64,000 nt of DNA, from assembly GCA_004802725.1 (NCBI GenBank), contig SGPM01000034.1, forward strand, positions 1 to 64,000, written 5' to 3'. A program made the position numbers and the translations under genes. Below the pieces are notes generated by a model. It was not told the origin of the DNA. It saw nothing but the letters and a program-made list of their open reading frames with translations, and did not search any database. Source of the DNA: Antrodiella citrinella (taxonomy: Eukaryota; Basidiomycota; Agaricomycetes; Polyporales; Steccherinaceae). Shown here one piece after another: positions 42,891 to 56,603 of the stretch (the stretch's first letter is position 1; each line of letters opens with the position of its first letter).

Positions 42891-45800
42891 TTACATCTCC
42901 CTATCTCGCATCCAGTGACCGCGTGACAGATACACATCATCTTTCGGATTCGACGAGAGGGTATATGGGCCAGGACCTCCGACCGATGTCAAGCTGGGTG
43001 TAGTCTCCTCCATTGCGCCCGCAGCGGCGGCAGCGGCCCAAGACGCTAGGCTGAGACTGGGAAATATACCTGAAGCAGAGGCACTGGGAGAAGCTGAACG
43101 TTGGTGTGGTTGAGGTGACATAAGATGTGGAGATGGAAGATCAGGGGAAGTGGTGGTGAGGGCAGTGGTGGCTATCGTGGCAGGTGGTAGAGACTTGACC
43201 GGGGTCTGTGGCCTTGAGGGGCCTATGGGAATGACGGCGGTGGCCGTAGAAGCAAACGCAGCGCTTGCTATACGAAAGCTTTGTACTCTCCGACTGAGAG
43301 CCTGGAGAACAGACCGCCGTCCTCCATCCCCTGCACCGTCGGTTGGGTTGTCTGATGTACTTCGACCACCTCCGTGCTCTCCATTCTCGTCCGGATCTGC
43401 TCCCCCGTGGTTCGTGAACGTCGTATGGATAGATGAGTCTGACAATCCTCTAGGACGCAAGGTCCGCTCGAGTAACGTGTCGTGTACGACATCTCTTGCC
43501 TCGTCATCTTCGTCCACCTTGTCTCTGCGGCGAGGAGGCGACGCTGGTACATCCCGGTCAATCATGGCATCCACCACTCTGGACAGGCGTTTGCGTGAAG
43601 GTGTGCCCTTGCCTATAATCGTGGATGTGGTGACGGTCGTTTCACCATCGAACTTGGCTATGGAGGAGAAATGTCTTAGCGTGTTCCTCCCAAAAGTGGC
43701 ACTGCCAGTACTGTGACTCGTAGCAAGAGCTGAAGGACGATTCACAGCGAGACGCTGAGGCTTGGGTACAACGATCCACGGATCGTTAGAATCTGTCGTT
43801 GGTCTTGGAGCGCCGGCGAAGATGTCCATGAGACCCCTGGAAGAGCTTGCGATGGCGGAGGAGGGGACAGGACTTTGACTCTGGCTTGGGACGGTAGATG
43901 GTGTGCTGACATTCGATGGGACTGTTACACCCGGTGACGTGATCGTACTAGATGCGACCCTTCCGGCACCTGCACCAGTGAACTCAACGTTCACCGTGGT
44001 AGATGTGGCCGCGAGTGCAGCTTCGCGCTTGGGTACAATCCGCGGTGGTGGCCGAATCCTTCCTCGGCTGTTAGAGCGCACAGGAGGAGACAGGGCACGA
44101 GACGCAGAGTCCTCTGGACTGATCCCCGATCCAGGTAATCCCAGAAGTTTGGATAGTGGTCCCATCCATGCTGGTGTCGAACTAGTGGTGTTCGTATCAC
44201 CTTGCAGCGGAGAAATGGCAGCTGTCTTCGAAGGATGCATAGCCATATCACTGATTCTTCCTGCAATCGTAGGATCCAGGATGACATCATTCATGGCGAC
44301 CCGTAACTGCCCTACTTCTGACAATAGGTCTTTGAACAACTTGAAAAGTCCTCGGAGGTCCTTCCGTGTGCATGCTGTCGTCACCTTCTCATCTTCCAAG
44401 AAACCACGGAAGAGTGTACGTAACGTGTTCAGTTCTTGCAGAACGCCGCTCACGGTATTGCGCGAAATGTGGCCTACGTCTGCGCCGTGCAGATGTTGCC
44501 TCTTGAGTCGATTCGTCAATGTCAGCGCATCGGCTTGAACAAGGCGAGCTGTCAGGACGGAAATACGCTCCAAGAGGATGCCAAGCACAGATGATTGGCC
44601 ATCAGCGATGGACGAAGAGTCAGACTGGCCTTCGTGAGGAGATGACACGGAGACGGACTCTCCAAATCCTCGAGGTACGGGAGAAGGTCCAAGTAAATTT
44701 AGCATATCACTTGCTGGATCGCCACTACCGTCAGTCTGGACTGCTCGGTTGCGCCTCAGTAGGAACAGTGGTCTGATAGCGGATGGAGAAGTAGGTTCAT
44801 CATCATCGTAGTCCTCCCCGACTTGAAGACTGAATGGGGTGAAGGAAGTTCGTTTGGTGTCCGAACGACGATCTGTTTCAGGTGTGAGGGGTTCCTACCA
44901 GACACTTATGGTCAAATCTAATTCAAGATGACGAGACGACGCACTTACAAAGACACGACGTGGACGTTCCACGCTAACAGACCGCCTGTCAAGTGTTGGG
45001 GCAAGTTTTACCCCACCGCTTCCGTTGCGTTGCAAAGATGATCCCGATGCAGAGAATCTGAAGGTCGTAGATGTTGGAGATAAGTCATGGTACGCAGAAG
45101 ATGCAGCGCTGGATGTATGACGGTGGTGCTTTGCATAGAAAGTGGGTTCGTCGTTGGCACGTCGCTCGTCGATTTCCTCTTGAAGTATCCGGAGGTCTTC
45201 CCTAGTTTCGGTCAAGATATTCTGCAGTTCAGCATTGTCCCGTTTGAGGGCTTCGTTATTCGCCACAAGAGACTCCAAAACTTTCGTCACTTCTGGATCG
45301 TCGGCAACAGAAGTGTGACCAGGTTCCTACAATGTACGTTATATCGAGTACCTTGTCACAAGCGTGTCCTGACTCACCAGTTGCTGTAATTGCTGCAGAC
45401 GCTGCCGCGCATCCGTCAATATTTCCTCCGATAATTCCAGACGATGAGATCGCTGCATCTCCAAGTCTTCACGAAGTCTACCGACTTGAGCTCTTAGTTT
45501 AGCTTCCGAAAGAGCAGGGTCATTAGACTTCATGCAAAACTGCTACTTGGTAATACAACTTACAGCATTTTTCCTTCAGCGATGAAATTCGCGCCTCTAC
45601 CATGCGTGCCCGTTGCGTAGCACTGTCTCGTTCTTGCTGAAAGTCTTCCTTCTCTTGCATCACCGTCGCTAGTCGTTGTTCCAGACCAATTGAACGCGCA
45701 TGCTGAGCCGTCAGTCGAGTCAAGCCCTCTCGAGCGTTCTTCAGCTCCACAAGAGAGCTCTGGTGGGAAGTCTCGACGAGTTCACTTTGCATCAACGCTT

Positions 45801-46375
45801 GATGCAGTCGCTGAAGCACTATTAAGTCACACTGATCAAAGCCACACTCAAAGGATCGCGCACTTTCTCAAGGGTTGCATTCTAATGAGATACATGAGCC
45901 CGAGTAAGGCGTATACATAGATTATACGTACTCACCTGTCTAACCAATTGTTCAATCCGTTCGTCCAAGTCCCGTTCAGAGTGATCCGGATGCTGGGGAC
46001 ACCCATTGAGCCACTGTCAAGCCATGGAGAAAGTCCCAAATTACCTCGTGCCTGCGAACATATGCTTCGTGTCTCTCCAGCAGTGCTTGTCCGACCTCTT
46101 CAGTAGACAATGATTAACAACCTGGTACTCCGAGTTATTCAAGACTCACCAGCACTGAGTACCAATCTGCTCTCCAGCTTAGTCTTGAATGCAGCCCATG
46201 CCTTGCTCGTCTCGCAATCCTCCTTTCCACAACAACATGTTGCAATCTCTATAGGCTCTGGCGACCGGACCCTAGAGAAATCTGCGAGAGCTCGAGTCAA
46301 ATCATCGATGGTTGCTGTAGCGTCGCGTAGACTGCGTTGTGAGTCGGGGGTCGAGGAACGGGAGTCCACAGACAT
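42891..46375 (-). CDS. coiled-coil protein, unknown function
   Basis: About eight exons and roughly 1,000 residues on the minus strand. The last coding exon alone, 44705-42891, gives 604 codons. Start MSVDSRSSTPDSQ at 46375. The N-terminal third has short exons encoding heptad-like helices (LVELKNAREGLTRLTAQH, LRAQVGRLREDLEMQRSHRL, NNEALKRDNAELQN), indicating coiled coil. An early CCCGKEDCE segment and a NGCPQHPDHSERD block are distinctive. The C-terminal half is Ser/Pro/Thr-rich and disordered, with a short predicted helical domain (FRGFLEDEKV...LRGLFKLFKDLLSEVGQL). It could be a cytoskeletal or septation scaffold, but nothing in it names a family. It ends with a normal stop at 42891. Confidence 0.75.
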
Positions 46376-46890
46376 GGTTGAGTGGTGGTAAACGGCTAAC
46401 TCAGGTGCTGCGTGTGGGTATGGCCCGTATGGGGTGATGTCCTCGAGGCTTGGTTGTTATAAGGGAAGCTCCGTGGTGGTTGCGATATTAGATGCATGCA
46501 GAGATACGGATTAGTGTTGCATTGGAGAAGAAAGGTTATCAAGGCGTTCAAGCGAATCCAGAGTCCTACAAAACAAGCCAACTGCGCGCCCGTCAATCAA
46601 CATGGTCGCTTAGGACAAAGGTCCTCACTCTCGAAGTCTTTGTGAGAAGATGCAACAGAAAGATAGTATTTAGGACGCTGCCTAAGGTTGTAATGTCTAA
46701 ATACATGGTAGTAGCAAAGCAGGATTAACTGATGGTATGCGCAGAGTATTACCGAGTCAGCATTAGATACAACGAAAGACGAACCATGTACATGTGGAGG
46801 GATTAAATTAGATGCAAAAACGGCGAAAGCATGAAGCATGAAGGGTGGTGGTATGTGTTACAATGAAAAGGGGCGTCGACAGTCGTAAAC
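46376..46890. other. intergenic, no gene seen
   Basis: About 515 bases between two minus-strand genes. AT-rich, with a possible promoter for the coiled-coil gene. Confidence 0.45.
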
Positions 46891-49800
46891 CTACTCAATA
46901 ATCTTGACAACCAACTCCGATATCCAATTGATCATCTTTTGTCCCGAAGCACTAGAAATGAATGTGAAGTTCTTGGAGAGACCGCCCATGTAGAGATCCT
47001 CCAACGCTTTCTCGTAGTTCCTGCTAGAACCGAGGCTGCCCTCCTCGACCGTGCTCAGCGTCGAAGCCGAAGCGTTGCGGTAGGTTGCCACCTTGTGGCG
47101 ATCGCGCATGCAGACACGGAAGATACTCGAGACATAGCCCAGGATCTGTGCGCGCGAAGAGTTGGCAAAAGCATCCTTGATCTTGTCCGAGAGGGCATCA
47201 AACCTACCAAAATTGAAGTCAGTGAAGTAGCGGAAGAGGGGACACGAAAATAACTTACATCAACGATACGATGTCGGGATGCGATACGGAAATTTGAGCG
47301 AGTATGTCGTACAACATCTCAGTCTCTTTGTCATCGCCTTGGGAAGTCGTGAGTATGGAAGTAACAAATGCCACGGTGAACAGCGCTTTGTCGGCGTCGT
47401 CGACTCCCAGAAGACCGTGAGGCACCTTCACTGCGATGTCATCGTCCAAGTCTGTTGGGAGGAGCTCCTCTGAATACCAAGATTGATGAATGTCGGCATC
47501 CCGGAGCAGTGATTTGAATGACTCGGCGGTAGTGGATATCGGCAAGAGTGCAAGGAAGTATCCTGCAGTCTCCTGGCAGATGGGAGCACCCGGACCATCG
47601 ACGTGCTCTATGTCTCCGCACGAGCGCACGGTAACTCGAATGAGGGTACGCAGGGCCTCTGAAGCCGACTCTCGTAGTTTAGCATGACGCATGCCCTTGA
47701 AAATGATCGCGGCCAGAGAGAAGGAGAAGCTTGTCTCGAACGACAGACCGAGGATGTTGTCAAGCTGGCATGCGACGTCTTCAAGGGGTGCCCTTCCGTC
47801 CAGAAGTGTGATCGCAACGCCTCGATCCCTGAACATTCCTTGATCCGACATCCTCGTCAATGTTGCCTGGAGCAGCTGAATGGATTCTGTGTAGAAATTG
47901 ATGAGACCGGATTGGAGAAGGGCCACAGCGAGCCAGAACAGCTGCGGCAAGTAACGAGACTGAGGAGGCAACGCTGGGACAACCCGATAGATACACCTGA
48001 GCATGCTCAGCACGGCAATGGTTTCGTTGTCCGACACTTGCGATAGCGCAGTCTTGTACGCAACGAGGATCTGATAAAGTAGGTCGTCGTCCACATCGGA
48101 AGAGGCAAGCGTACCTAACGCAACGAAGGCCCGAATTTGGATGGCTGGGGAGAGCTGGAATGCGGAGGACGTGACCAAGCTCATCCATCGTGCACGCCAA
48201 ACGTTCAGAAGACCTACTCGATGCATGAGCATGGAAAACGATAAGTTCAGTGAATGAAGTATGCATACCTGCATTGCCACCAACTGCTTCCATTATGCGA
48301 ACCAGAAGGTTGCACAGTTGAGCTAAAGCATCAAGAGACGCCTTGTCTGAGGAGAACTCGTAGAGCGAGTAGTCGCTTGTGGAAGAAAGTCTGAGAAGGC
48401 CAAAGCACTTGAGAGTTGCAGGTAAAGTACATTCGTCCAACAACGCAGTGAGTTCCGGGCTCGATTCCGAGTCGCCTTTCCGCGCTAGATACACCGCCTG
48501 CAATAGGTTCATGACGATACCGTATACGGACGTGCGGACAAGGAGGTCGCCAGTGGCTGCAGTGAGCGTGACGATGTGCACGACTTCCGGTACGAAAAGT
48601 TGGGCGTTTGCCAAGTTTCGAGGCTGCGAGTTGGCAACCAATGTGAGACGAAGGAGACATGCGATCTCAGCCCAGTGGACGTTCTCCGCTAGGTCCTTCG
48701 TTGGCTTGGATTGTGTCTTCCCGAGGACCTTGCGGACGCGGGCGAAGATACGACCACGGACGTTGATTGACGTGATACCACTCATGATGTCAGCGACGAC
48801 GTCGCATCTGGTGGAACCAAGGCCACCATCGACAGCAGCGCGCATCAGCTCGTCAAGCACTACGTTGACGACGCTGCTGTCCAGCTTGCCAACTTCCGTC
48901 CAGATGTTTTTCTGAATCATGGGGTATATCTAATCTATGGTAAGCGACAGATCCAATAGATAAAAGTCACAATGTTTGGCATACCGAGTGGTCTGCTACG
49001 CTGAGCTCGATCAGGACACGAATGCAATCCCGGAATCGAGTCCCAGACTGTTCGAAGAATTTGCTACCAGGATCCATGAACCTCTCGATGTTCTTGATCC
49101 AAGGTGCGATGTACTGCAGGCAGTTGATCCTCTGAGCCATTGTGGTTTTGTCCATACCGTTGGAAACTTCATTGATGAAGTCCAACGTGAGTTCGGGGGC
49201 GAACAACGCTAGTTTCTCGCTGAGCTGCGTAACAAACTGTCCAGGATGGCCTGGGATGAAGACAGCTGGTGACAATGTGAGCTTCCAAATCATTGATAGA
49301 AGATAGGCGATACATACCTCGCGACGGAACGACAGGCCGTCCTTCAAAGTCAAGTGAGGTACATGTCGCAACGAGGAGCTCGTATGCAGCCGTCCTAAGC
49401 TCTTCATCGCTACTACCAATGTTGAGCATACCAATGTGAAGCAAGGTCGCTACGACGTTAGACAACTTGGAGAAACGATCCGCGATGGAGATCCGAATAT
49501 TGCGCACGCTACCCTTGGCAGCACGGATGGCCTATAGGAGTTCTTGCATCAGTGACAAGGCAAGATTGCGTGCCCAATGAGACTTACCTTGACGATGACA
49601 TCTCGCATTGGGGAAGTGAAATACAAGGTGCTGCCTTGCCTAATCTTGCGAATGATGAACTCATGGGGGTCATGTCCAGTAGAGACATTGTAGACGTCGC
49701 TGATATCGCTGAGATGGATGATTTCCGTGGCCCGGCACGCGAGCGTGCTTGACGGCTTCATCTACTTTGGACATGAGCGAAGAAGCGAAATAGATGGAAA

Positions 49801-52800
49801 CAAAGACGAACCGTCGTAATGCGCAGATGGGTCGTGGCGACCTGAAGAGTAACAGGTACTCGCATAGGGTGGTTGTGTCGCATAGTCACTTCGGAGAACT
49901 CGTCCCGCTGCTCGTTTTCTTGTTCCACTATGAAATAAAGCTAAGTTCTCGGGGATGAGGAGAATCTTGGTGTTATCGACGTACTAGCACATTCAAGAGA
50001 TGTCATCGTCACTACTTTTGCGCCGTATTCCTTCACTAGTTCCCGAACAGATAAGTGGGTTGAGTACTTCTGTGCGAATGGTTGACCTGTGACATCCTTA
50101 ATCAGCATATTGGCTTCATATTGGATAGAAAGTGAACACACCACTGGCCAGACAAGAGAGTCGGCGCATATACTTCAGCGCCAAGTCATTCGGTGTCAAC
50201 AGGCGAGCCTTGACAAAACGTTCCCTGATGTCGGTGGGAATAATCTCATGCGCACGCTTGACCCACAACGTAGGAATATGGGAGACGGCTGTGAAGTTCG
50301 TCCAGTCAAAGATGATCTCGAACGTCCTCTTCTCCATTGCTGGTGTTGTGAGCGTCTGGGTAACATGATTAGCGAACGCGCAACATTGGAGAGGGAGAAA
50401 ACTCTGATACCTTGAAGATGTAGCAGAGCAACAACTCAATATCGAGGACCTCGACGTCGAGCTTGGAAACAGAGAGTACGAACACCGCGTGTGGGTGCTA
50501 GAAGATCGTCAGTGTCAGAAAAACATGCAGTCAAGGAAGCCCACGGACCATGTAAACGTTTGCCTCCACGAAAAGATGCTGAACACTGGTCGTGTCACGG
50601 TGTCCACACCTAGCCATCAGTTCCAAGTACGGTGGATGCCCCTTGCTGTCCAACTCAGCGAGTTGAGGTGGTGCACTCTCAGTGTTGTTCTCAACAATGG
50701 CCTCGCAAATAGCTTGCCAAGAAGTCTTGACATCTCCGTCGGATGGTGACTGGTCGTAGACCTTTGAGCCGCTGAGCAGTTCCTTGCCGATCTTGTCAGC
50801 GTGCTTGTCGAAGAACCTGTGCAGGAGAAGGTTGTCGGTGTCATCGTAGGCCGTGTCCAGCCACTCGTCTTGTTCCTCATCAGGCCCTGGGGGCGTGTAT
50901 TTCTAAATCAAGAATATCAGTCTGAAGACATTGTGCGAGTTATTGAAGAATGCGTACGTTGACTTCCGTCAAGAAGCGCGTCACGTTTGTGATATTGTCC
51001 TGCAAAAAGTCATTGAGAGGTGTCATGTATGCCTCCTTGCCGAAGAAGACGTTATTCGCCAAGTTCTGGATGATCTTTGCGATGGTCATCAGTCCACGAC
51101 GGATGACGGGATCGTCAGGAGTCTCCAAGTCGATGTCAGACGGCGACACGATTGCAGGTGAGATGAAGCTGCAATCAAGTGAGAAGTAGAAACACCTCGC
51201 ACGAGACTGTCAACGTACCGCAGGAAAATGAAGGCACCGAGAGCGGCGAATTTCGAGTGTGGCCAGACCTCATTGCTAAAAATTCCATCAGGGCGCAGAA
51301 CGTGCAAATGAGACCGTTGTCACTTACACAACCTTAAAGATGTACGAGCAGAGCTCACGGAACATACTACAAATGGCGTGTTTAGAGCATTATCAACGGA
51401 GGATGCGATGATTAGCTCACCTTGGGAAGGCCGGAACAGAGGACGCGATGATCTCCAAGAACGTCCCAGCAATCAATTCCACGGACTTCTGGTTCTGCAC
51501 GATATCTTGCTCGCTAGCCCTGCTGGGATCAATCTCGTAGCTCTTTCCTTCGGGCGCGGACATCATGGACTTCAACAGCGGCTCGATGAGGCTGCGAAGG
51601 TAGTTGTAACCATACAGCTTCGCGAACGCAGACAAGATTCGAGTGTAGGTGGAGTTGCCTCGGAACAAGGCATTGTCGTTCTCTAAGCAGCAAAGGGTAA
51701 GAACACGAGGTGAAGCAAACTGAGAAGTTAGAGCGTACCTGCACGGGAAACCTCCTTGTCTACCATGAGCTTCATCAAGTTCATCAAAGATGACCGAGTA
51801 TCGAAAACGTTCAGAAGCACGGAGATGATCTCGTTGACTTCGCTTGCAGGGCAAACCTCGCAGATGGCGAGCACCAACCCAATCTGCACACGATTCTTTC
51901 AGTTCACCTTCCACGACGGGTTTGCACCGATCACTTACATCCGGTCCTTTGATGATCTACTCAAGGATGTCATTACACACTCTTAACACGAATAGTGATG
52001 AAAGCTTACCTCGCACAACTTGTTCTGACGACCACCTTCAGTAGGGTCTTCCTTCGCGCTCAGCTTGATACCTTTGTTGAGCACGCGGGCGAACACATGC
52101 GTGAAGATAACCTGCTTGAGAGGATCCGAATCGTATGCCATCGGGAGACAATGTTTAACACCGAACTCCGTGTTCGCGCTGATGAGCGACGCGAGACCTG
52201 TGATGATGAGCTCGCGTTGTTCAGGATCCCTATGCATAGCCTACAAAGAAATTCAGCACAGACCGAAAGAGAAGTGACGCATAGATACGTACCAACGTGA
52301 AGCCAGACACCTCAGACATTTCGTCACCGGGCACATAACCGTCCATGCGATTGTATTCCCAGACCTTGAGAAGGAAGCTCGAGTACCGGATGAACATCCT
52401 CGATACGACATGGTTGGCATCTTCTGCAGAAGTCTCGTCCGCCGGTGAGAGCTGGAGGCGGTCGAACAGTCGGACAACAGTCTTAAGGGCACACGAATTG
52501 AGCTCTCGCTGGTTGCGAAGCATTTCCTCGCCATTGATCTGCAAGGAAATTAGTATCGAGATACCTCTGTGTTGTACTCAGTAGGGAGACATACCGCAGT
52601 AGGATCCTGAGCCCACTCAATCAAACAGTCGATAATGTTCTGACGGGGAAGACAGTCCTTCGCCGACGCGACCGAGTTGTCGGGGTCGAATACATTATCG
52701 CAGAGCGTGCAGAACTTTAGCTTGAGGCGCTGCGTAGATGGCTCGGGCTCTCTGGCAATGAGTGTCACCAAAGTTTGAAGCATGGAGCTCAGGTTGACGT

Positions 52801-55800
52801 CTTCAACGTTCCGTGAGCTTGAAGCCAGCGTGGTGACGATAGACAGCGCTTGGTCCAAGAAGAGCGACAGTGACGACCAGTCGATCGTTTCGCCCTCAGT
52901 GACTTGATGCAAGACTTGGTCCAGTTCCCTAAGGATCCTGGTATACAAACGCGGGCTCAGCTCAGCACCCAAAGCCTCCCTAGCGACGTCTCTGGCCTGT
53001 ACGGAGTCCGAGACAAGAAGGTTCACAATCTCCGTGAGGAAGATAGTGAGGAGATCCTGAGGGTCACGCAAGACACGCATTTGATCTGGCAGGAACTCGG
53101 AAGGAAGGAGAGTCGTGAGCGCAGACGAGTCGTGTCCTTCCTTGGAGCCAACAGCTCCAAACGCAGCCATGAACAGAGTCAAGTTCTGCCATTGAGCATG
53201 GCGTTCCTGCAAGCAGTGTCTTGAGTAAGCCTGTTCATGAGGAGAACGAGCGTGTTTTCTCATACCTCCATTGTTAGCGACTTGTCTCCTACAGGAACGT
53301 GTGTCATATCCTCGGAGCCATCGAATGACATACGAATGGCCATCTCGTTCAACGCAATCCACCTCCAGTAGCACTCCTGCCACACAGCCATGTGAACGGG
53401 AGAGGGCAACTTGATTTGCCTCATCAGCTTCCTGACGCGCTTCTGCTGTGCCACACGACCTTTGAGACGAAGTCAATACTCACATCCACATGTAACAGGT
53501 CAAAGAGACGTGGAACGTACCTATCAACGCGCCCTTGTTGTCACTACCAAGCTGTTCGTACACAGGGAACCGCTTCACACGCTCGTCGTCGTCCAATGTA
53601 GCATAAGACGGTGCAGAACGCTGACGTTCCGCCACCGCGATCAAACGAAGGCCTTGACAAGCCATAGCGGACACCGTCCGGTCAGCAGACGTGACCACGA
53701 CGAGGAACGCGATCTCAGCAAGGGCAATAGAAGGAATTTTCTCTCGCTCCTCACGAACATGAGCCATATGTTCCTGAATATTCTCATCAGCCTGGAGAAC
53801 ACAATGAAGTAGAAATGACGACTTACAGGCAGCACACGAGTCAGGCGATACATCATCTCCAACGCCATGTTGATATGCATGCGCTGCGCCTTGAAATCTG
53901 TCCTGCTGTAGATGAGATTGTTGCACACTGCCACCAACACCGCTGACGACACCGTCGCCATCCATTCCGTATACAGTTGGAACCTCGGGTGCTCAGGAGG
54001 ATACCGCAAGATATAGTCAATGCCGGTACCGATACTGCGGTGCACAGACATCTTCACGACAAAATCTCCAGGGACTTGGTACATCTCGAGCGTGTGCGGC
54101 AACCAGGTATGCTTCTCTGTGGCATCCAGAGTGGCGAGCTGCCAGGTATAATCGGCGCGGAAGAGAGCGAGAGCGGCGAGGGAGAGAAGTTCGCGATCGG
54201 GCATTGTCTCGGAAGTGTAACGTTTGGCTTTGGGGCGGAAGGCTGGCTTCTTGATGCTACCCATGGAGTCAATCTCACTACGACGAAGAACAGCATGCTG
54301 CAAGAATTTATGAGTACTTGTTACGCGGTGACAAAAGAGGGGCTTACCGAAAAGACCGAGGAGATACGTCCAGCGATGACAGCTTTCAGCTCATCCAAGG
54401 ATTGCTGCCATGGCAGTCGATTGGCCTATGCACACCACTCAGTACCACGGCCCCGTTAGATAGACGTAACAACATACCTCCGTCAGCAACGTAATGCACG
54501 CTTTCACAGCACATATCTTCACAGCATCAGACTGCTCAGGCTCCATACACTTGAGGAACACGGGAAGTGCCTCGCCAGAAGGCAGGAACCTGAAGAGAGT
54601 TACAAGCGCGTCGCCAATGAGCGCAACGTCGATCTCATCTGGACAATCCCAGAACGGCTTCTGCAAGGGACCCCACTGCAACAGCACTGCCTACAAAGAT
54701 ACAAGTCAGCTCCAAGGGGAGTGGCAAAATCTGCATGGATGATTACCTTGACTTCATGCGCGATATCGCCAGCCAACGAGATCAGAGAGACTTCGCGCTC
54801 GGCCGGGTCCACACGAGATGCGGCTCTGCATATATCCAACGCGCATATCATGGCTACTTCCATAAGCTTAGGCTGAGAGCTCATCGTCTTGATGATCTGG
54901 TCCGCGAAGTTACGCTCCTGTATGCGGTCAATTCAGCGCTGCATCGAAGTGTGACAAGTAAAACCAGAACTGACCTTCCTTCCCGTGAAACCTCTTGTCA
55001 TCCCAATAGAATTGTTCTGGTACTCGTTCTTGATTCTGTCCGAGCTGATACACATCAATGCTGTCAGAGCGGGCCACACGGCGGGCTTGTCCGCTGTCTC
55101 GTGCAACTCGTACAACAAGTCGAAGACACGCTCGGGGGCATTTTCCAACTTCCGATGAGAGATGATGCATTCGTTGAACTCCTCGGAGTTGTGCTCGATC
55201 CAGCTCCAGATGGCGTTCCGTAGGGGACTGGCGAGAGCAGCTTGAGCATCGCGACGCATGTTGACAAGTAGAGATGAGAGCTCTTTGAAAGGGAGATCAG
55301 CATAGTTCGTGAAATAGAACAGTGAAAATCATACCCTGGAGAGATTGAATGAGACGCCCTCTATCCAATGAGCAATGCGTGAGAAGTTGGAGATCAATGA
55401 TATCTGGGTCGTCCTCCGAAGTCGACGCGAGACCATGGATTCGCTGCCGAATTCGCGTGAATACGACCGACCAATTCGCCGCAGAAAGGTGGTAAATGAT
55501 CCTCCCAGTGATCTTCGCAATGAGACTGCTCAGCGAGATCATAGAGTTCGAGACGATGGCCGACGTCTTCTCATACTCCAGCGACCGAAGGGCTTCCGCG
55601 GCGCTAGACACGACAGATGGTGAATCTGTGGAACGCAGTGAGGAATTAGAGTGCTTGAAGCTGAAACGTTGTCGGAGTTGCGCCGGCTTCGGAAGAGACG
55701 ACTGGCCACCAAACGCCTCGAACGACAATGACGCCTCTGTTGCGTCCACTGATTCGAAGTCGTGATACGAGGCGTTGAAATGAAGATTCGCAGAAGACAT

Positions 55801-56603
55801 GAGCCTGCGGTGCGGGGGCGCGCTTTGGCGCAGGAAGACAACCATCACGCTCAAAAGGTATCTGGCGCAATTGTCGTCCAGAGGCTGAGGCTCCGAGGCC
55901 GAGTGGACGGACCCTGATGTCCTCTCAGAAGGCGCTTGCCGTCTACGACTCGAGGAATGTAAGGAGGAACCTGGCGATGTGGGTCCGTGAATGTTTGAAG
56001 GATCCGTGGAACCCTTCCCAGTACGGGAATTTGGTCTTGTGTCTTCTGAGACTGAAGCACGGGACGCCATAGCAACCGAAAGGACCTTCAAGAGGAAGAG
56101 CTCGGATTGAAGGATGTCGAGATTCGCGTATCCATTGGGATCATTGGTCTGTGTACAGCGTTGAGGGATGCATATCACCAGACCTTAACGTGAGTACACA
56201 CCTTGCCCAGCTTATCCAGTAGTTCTGCAAGTGCCCATGCAATGATATCCAGCGAGTCCCGCGACAGCTCAACCAGGGCTTCTACGGCTTGTCGAATGGC
56301 TTGGTCTTCCTCCAAATCGGCCAGAGTGGTGCCGGCATTACAAGGAAGCTGAGAACTACTCGTGGGTCTCGTCGTTCACCACGCATAAATGATACCACGC
56401 ACCTTGTTCTTCAGTCTGTTTACTAGCACATAGACTACTTTTTGTTGCGGGGTCGTGGGTTGGGGTGACGGGTTCTGCGTATAGGGAAGATTAGAGGATG
56501 AATGAAGCGGTGACTGCCCCGAGACACTGTGATTTGATCCATTGCTTCTATGGTTTCGGGACGCGTTGGAGTGACCAGCCGCAGACGGTCGACGTACAGG
56601 CAT
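46891..56603 (-). CDS. IRA1: neurofibromin/Ira-type Ras GTPase-activating protein
   Basis: A giant minus-strand gene, roughly two dozen exons and about 2,600-2,700 residues, from MPVRRPSAAGHSN (56603) to ...VKIIE (46891). A long helical N-terminal part is followed by the RasGAP domain at about 52000-50900. The arginine-finger motif is LFRGNST near 51660. FLR is split by an intron from FISPAIVSPSD (51230/51160), and NLANNVFFGKEAYM follows. Next come a Sec14-like module (FDWTNFTAVSHIP near 50310) and a PH-like part (RVPVTLQVATTHLRI). After ADRFSKLSNVVATLLHIGML come HEAT-like helices to the end. This order is that of neurofibromin and yeast Ira1/Ira2, which switch off Ras at membranes and so lower cAMP signalling. 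Exon borders in the N-terminal third are approximate. Confidence 0.9.

Noticed and set aside
43150..43716. 188-residue plus-strand ORF and similar long ORFs opposite the coiled-coil gene
   Set aside because: Shadows of the Ser/Pro-rich minus-strand exon, with no independent coding character.
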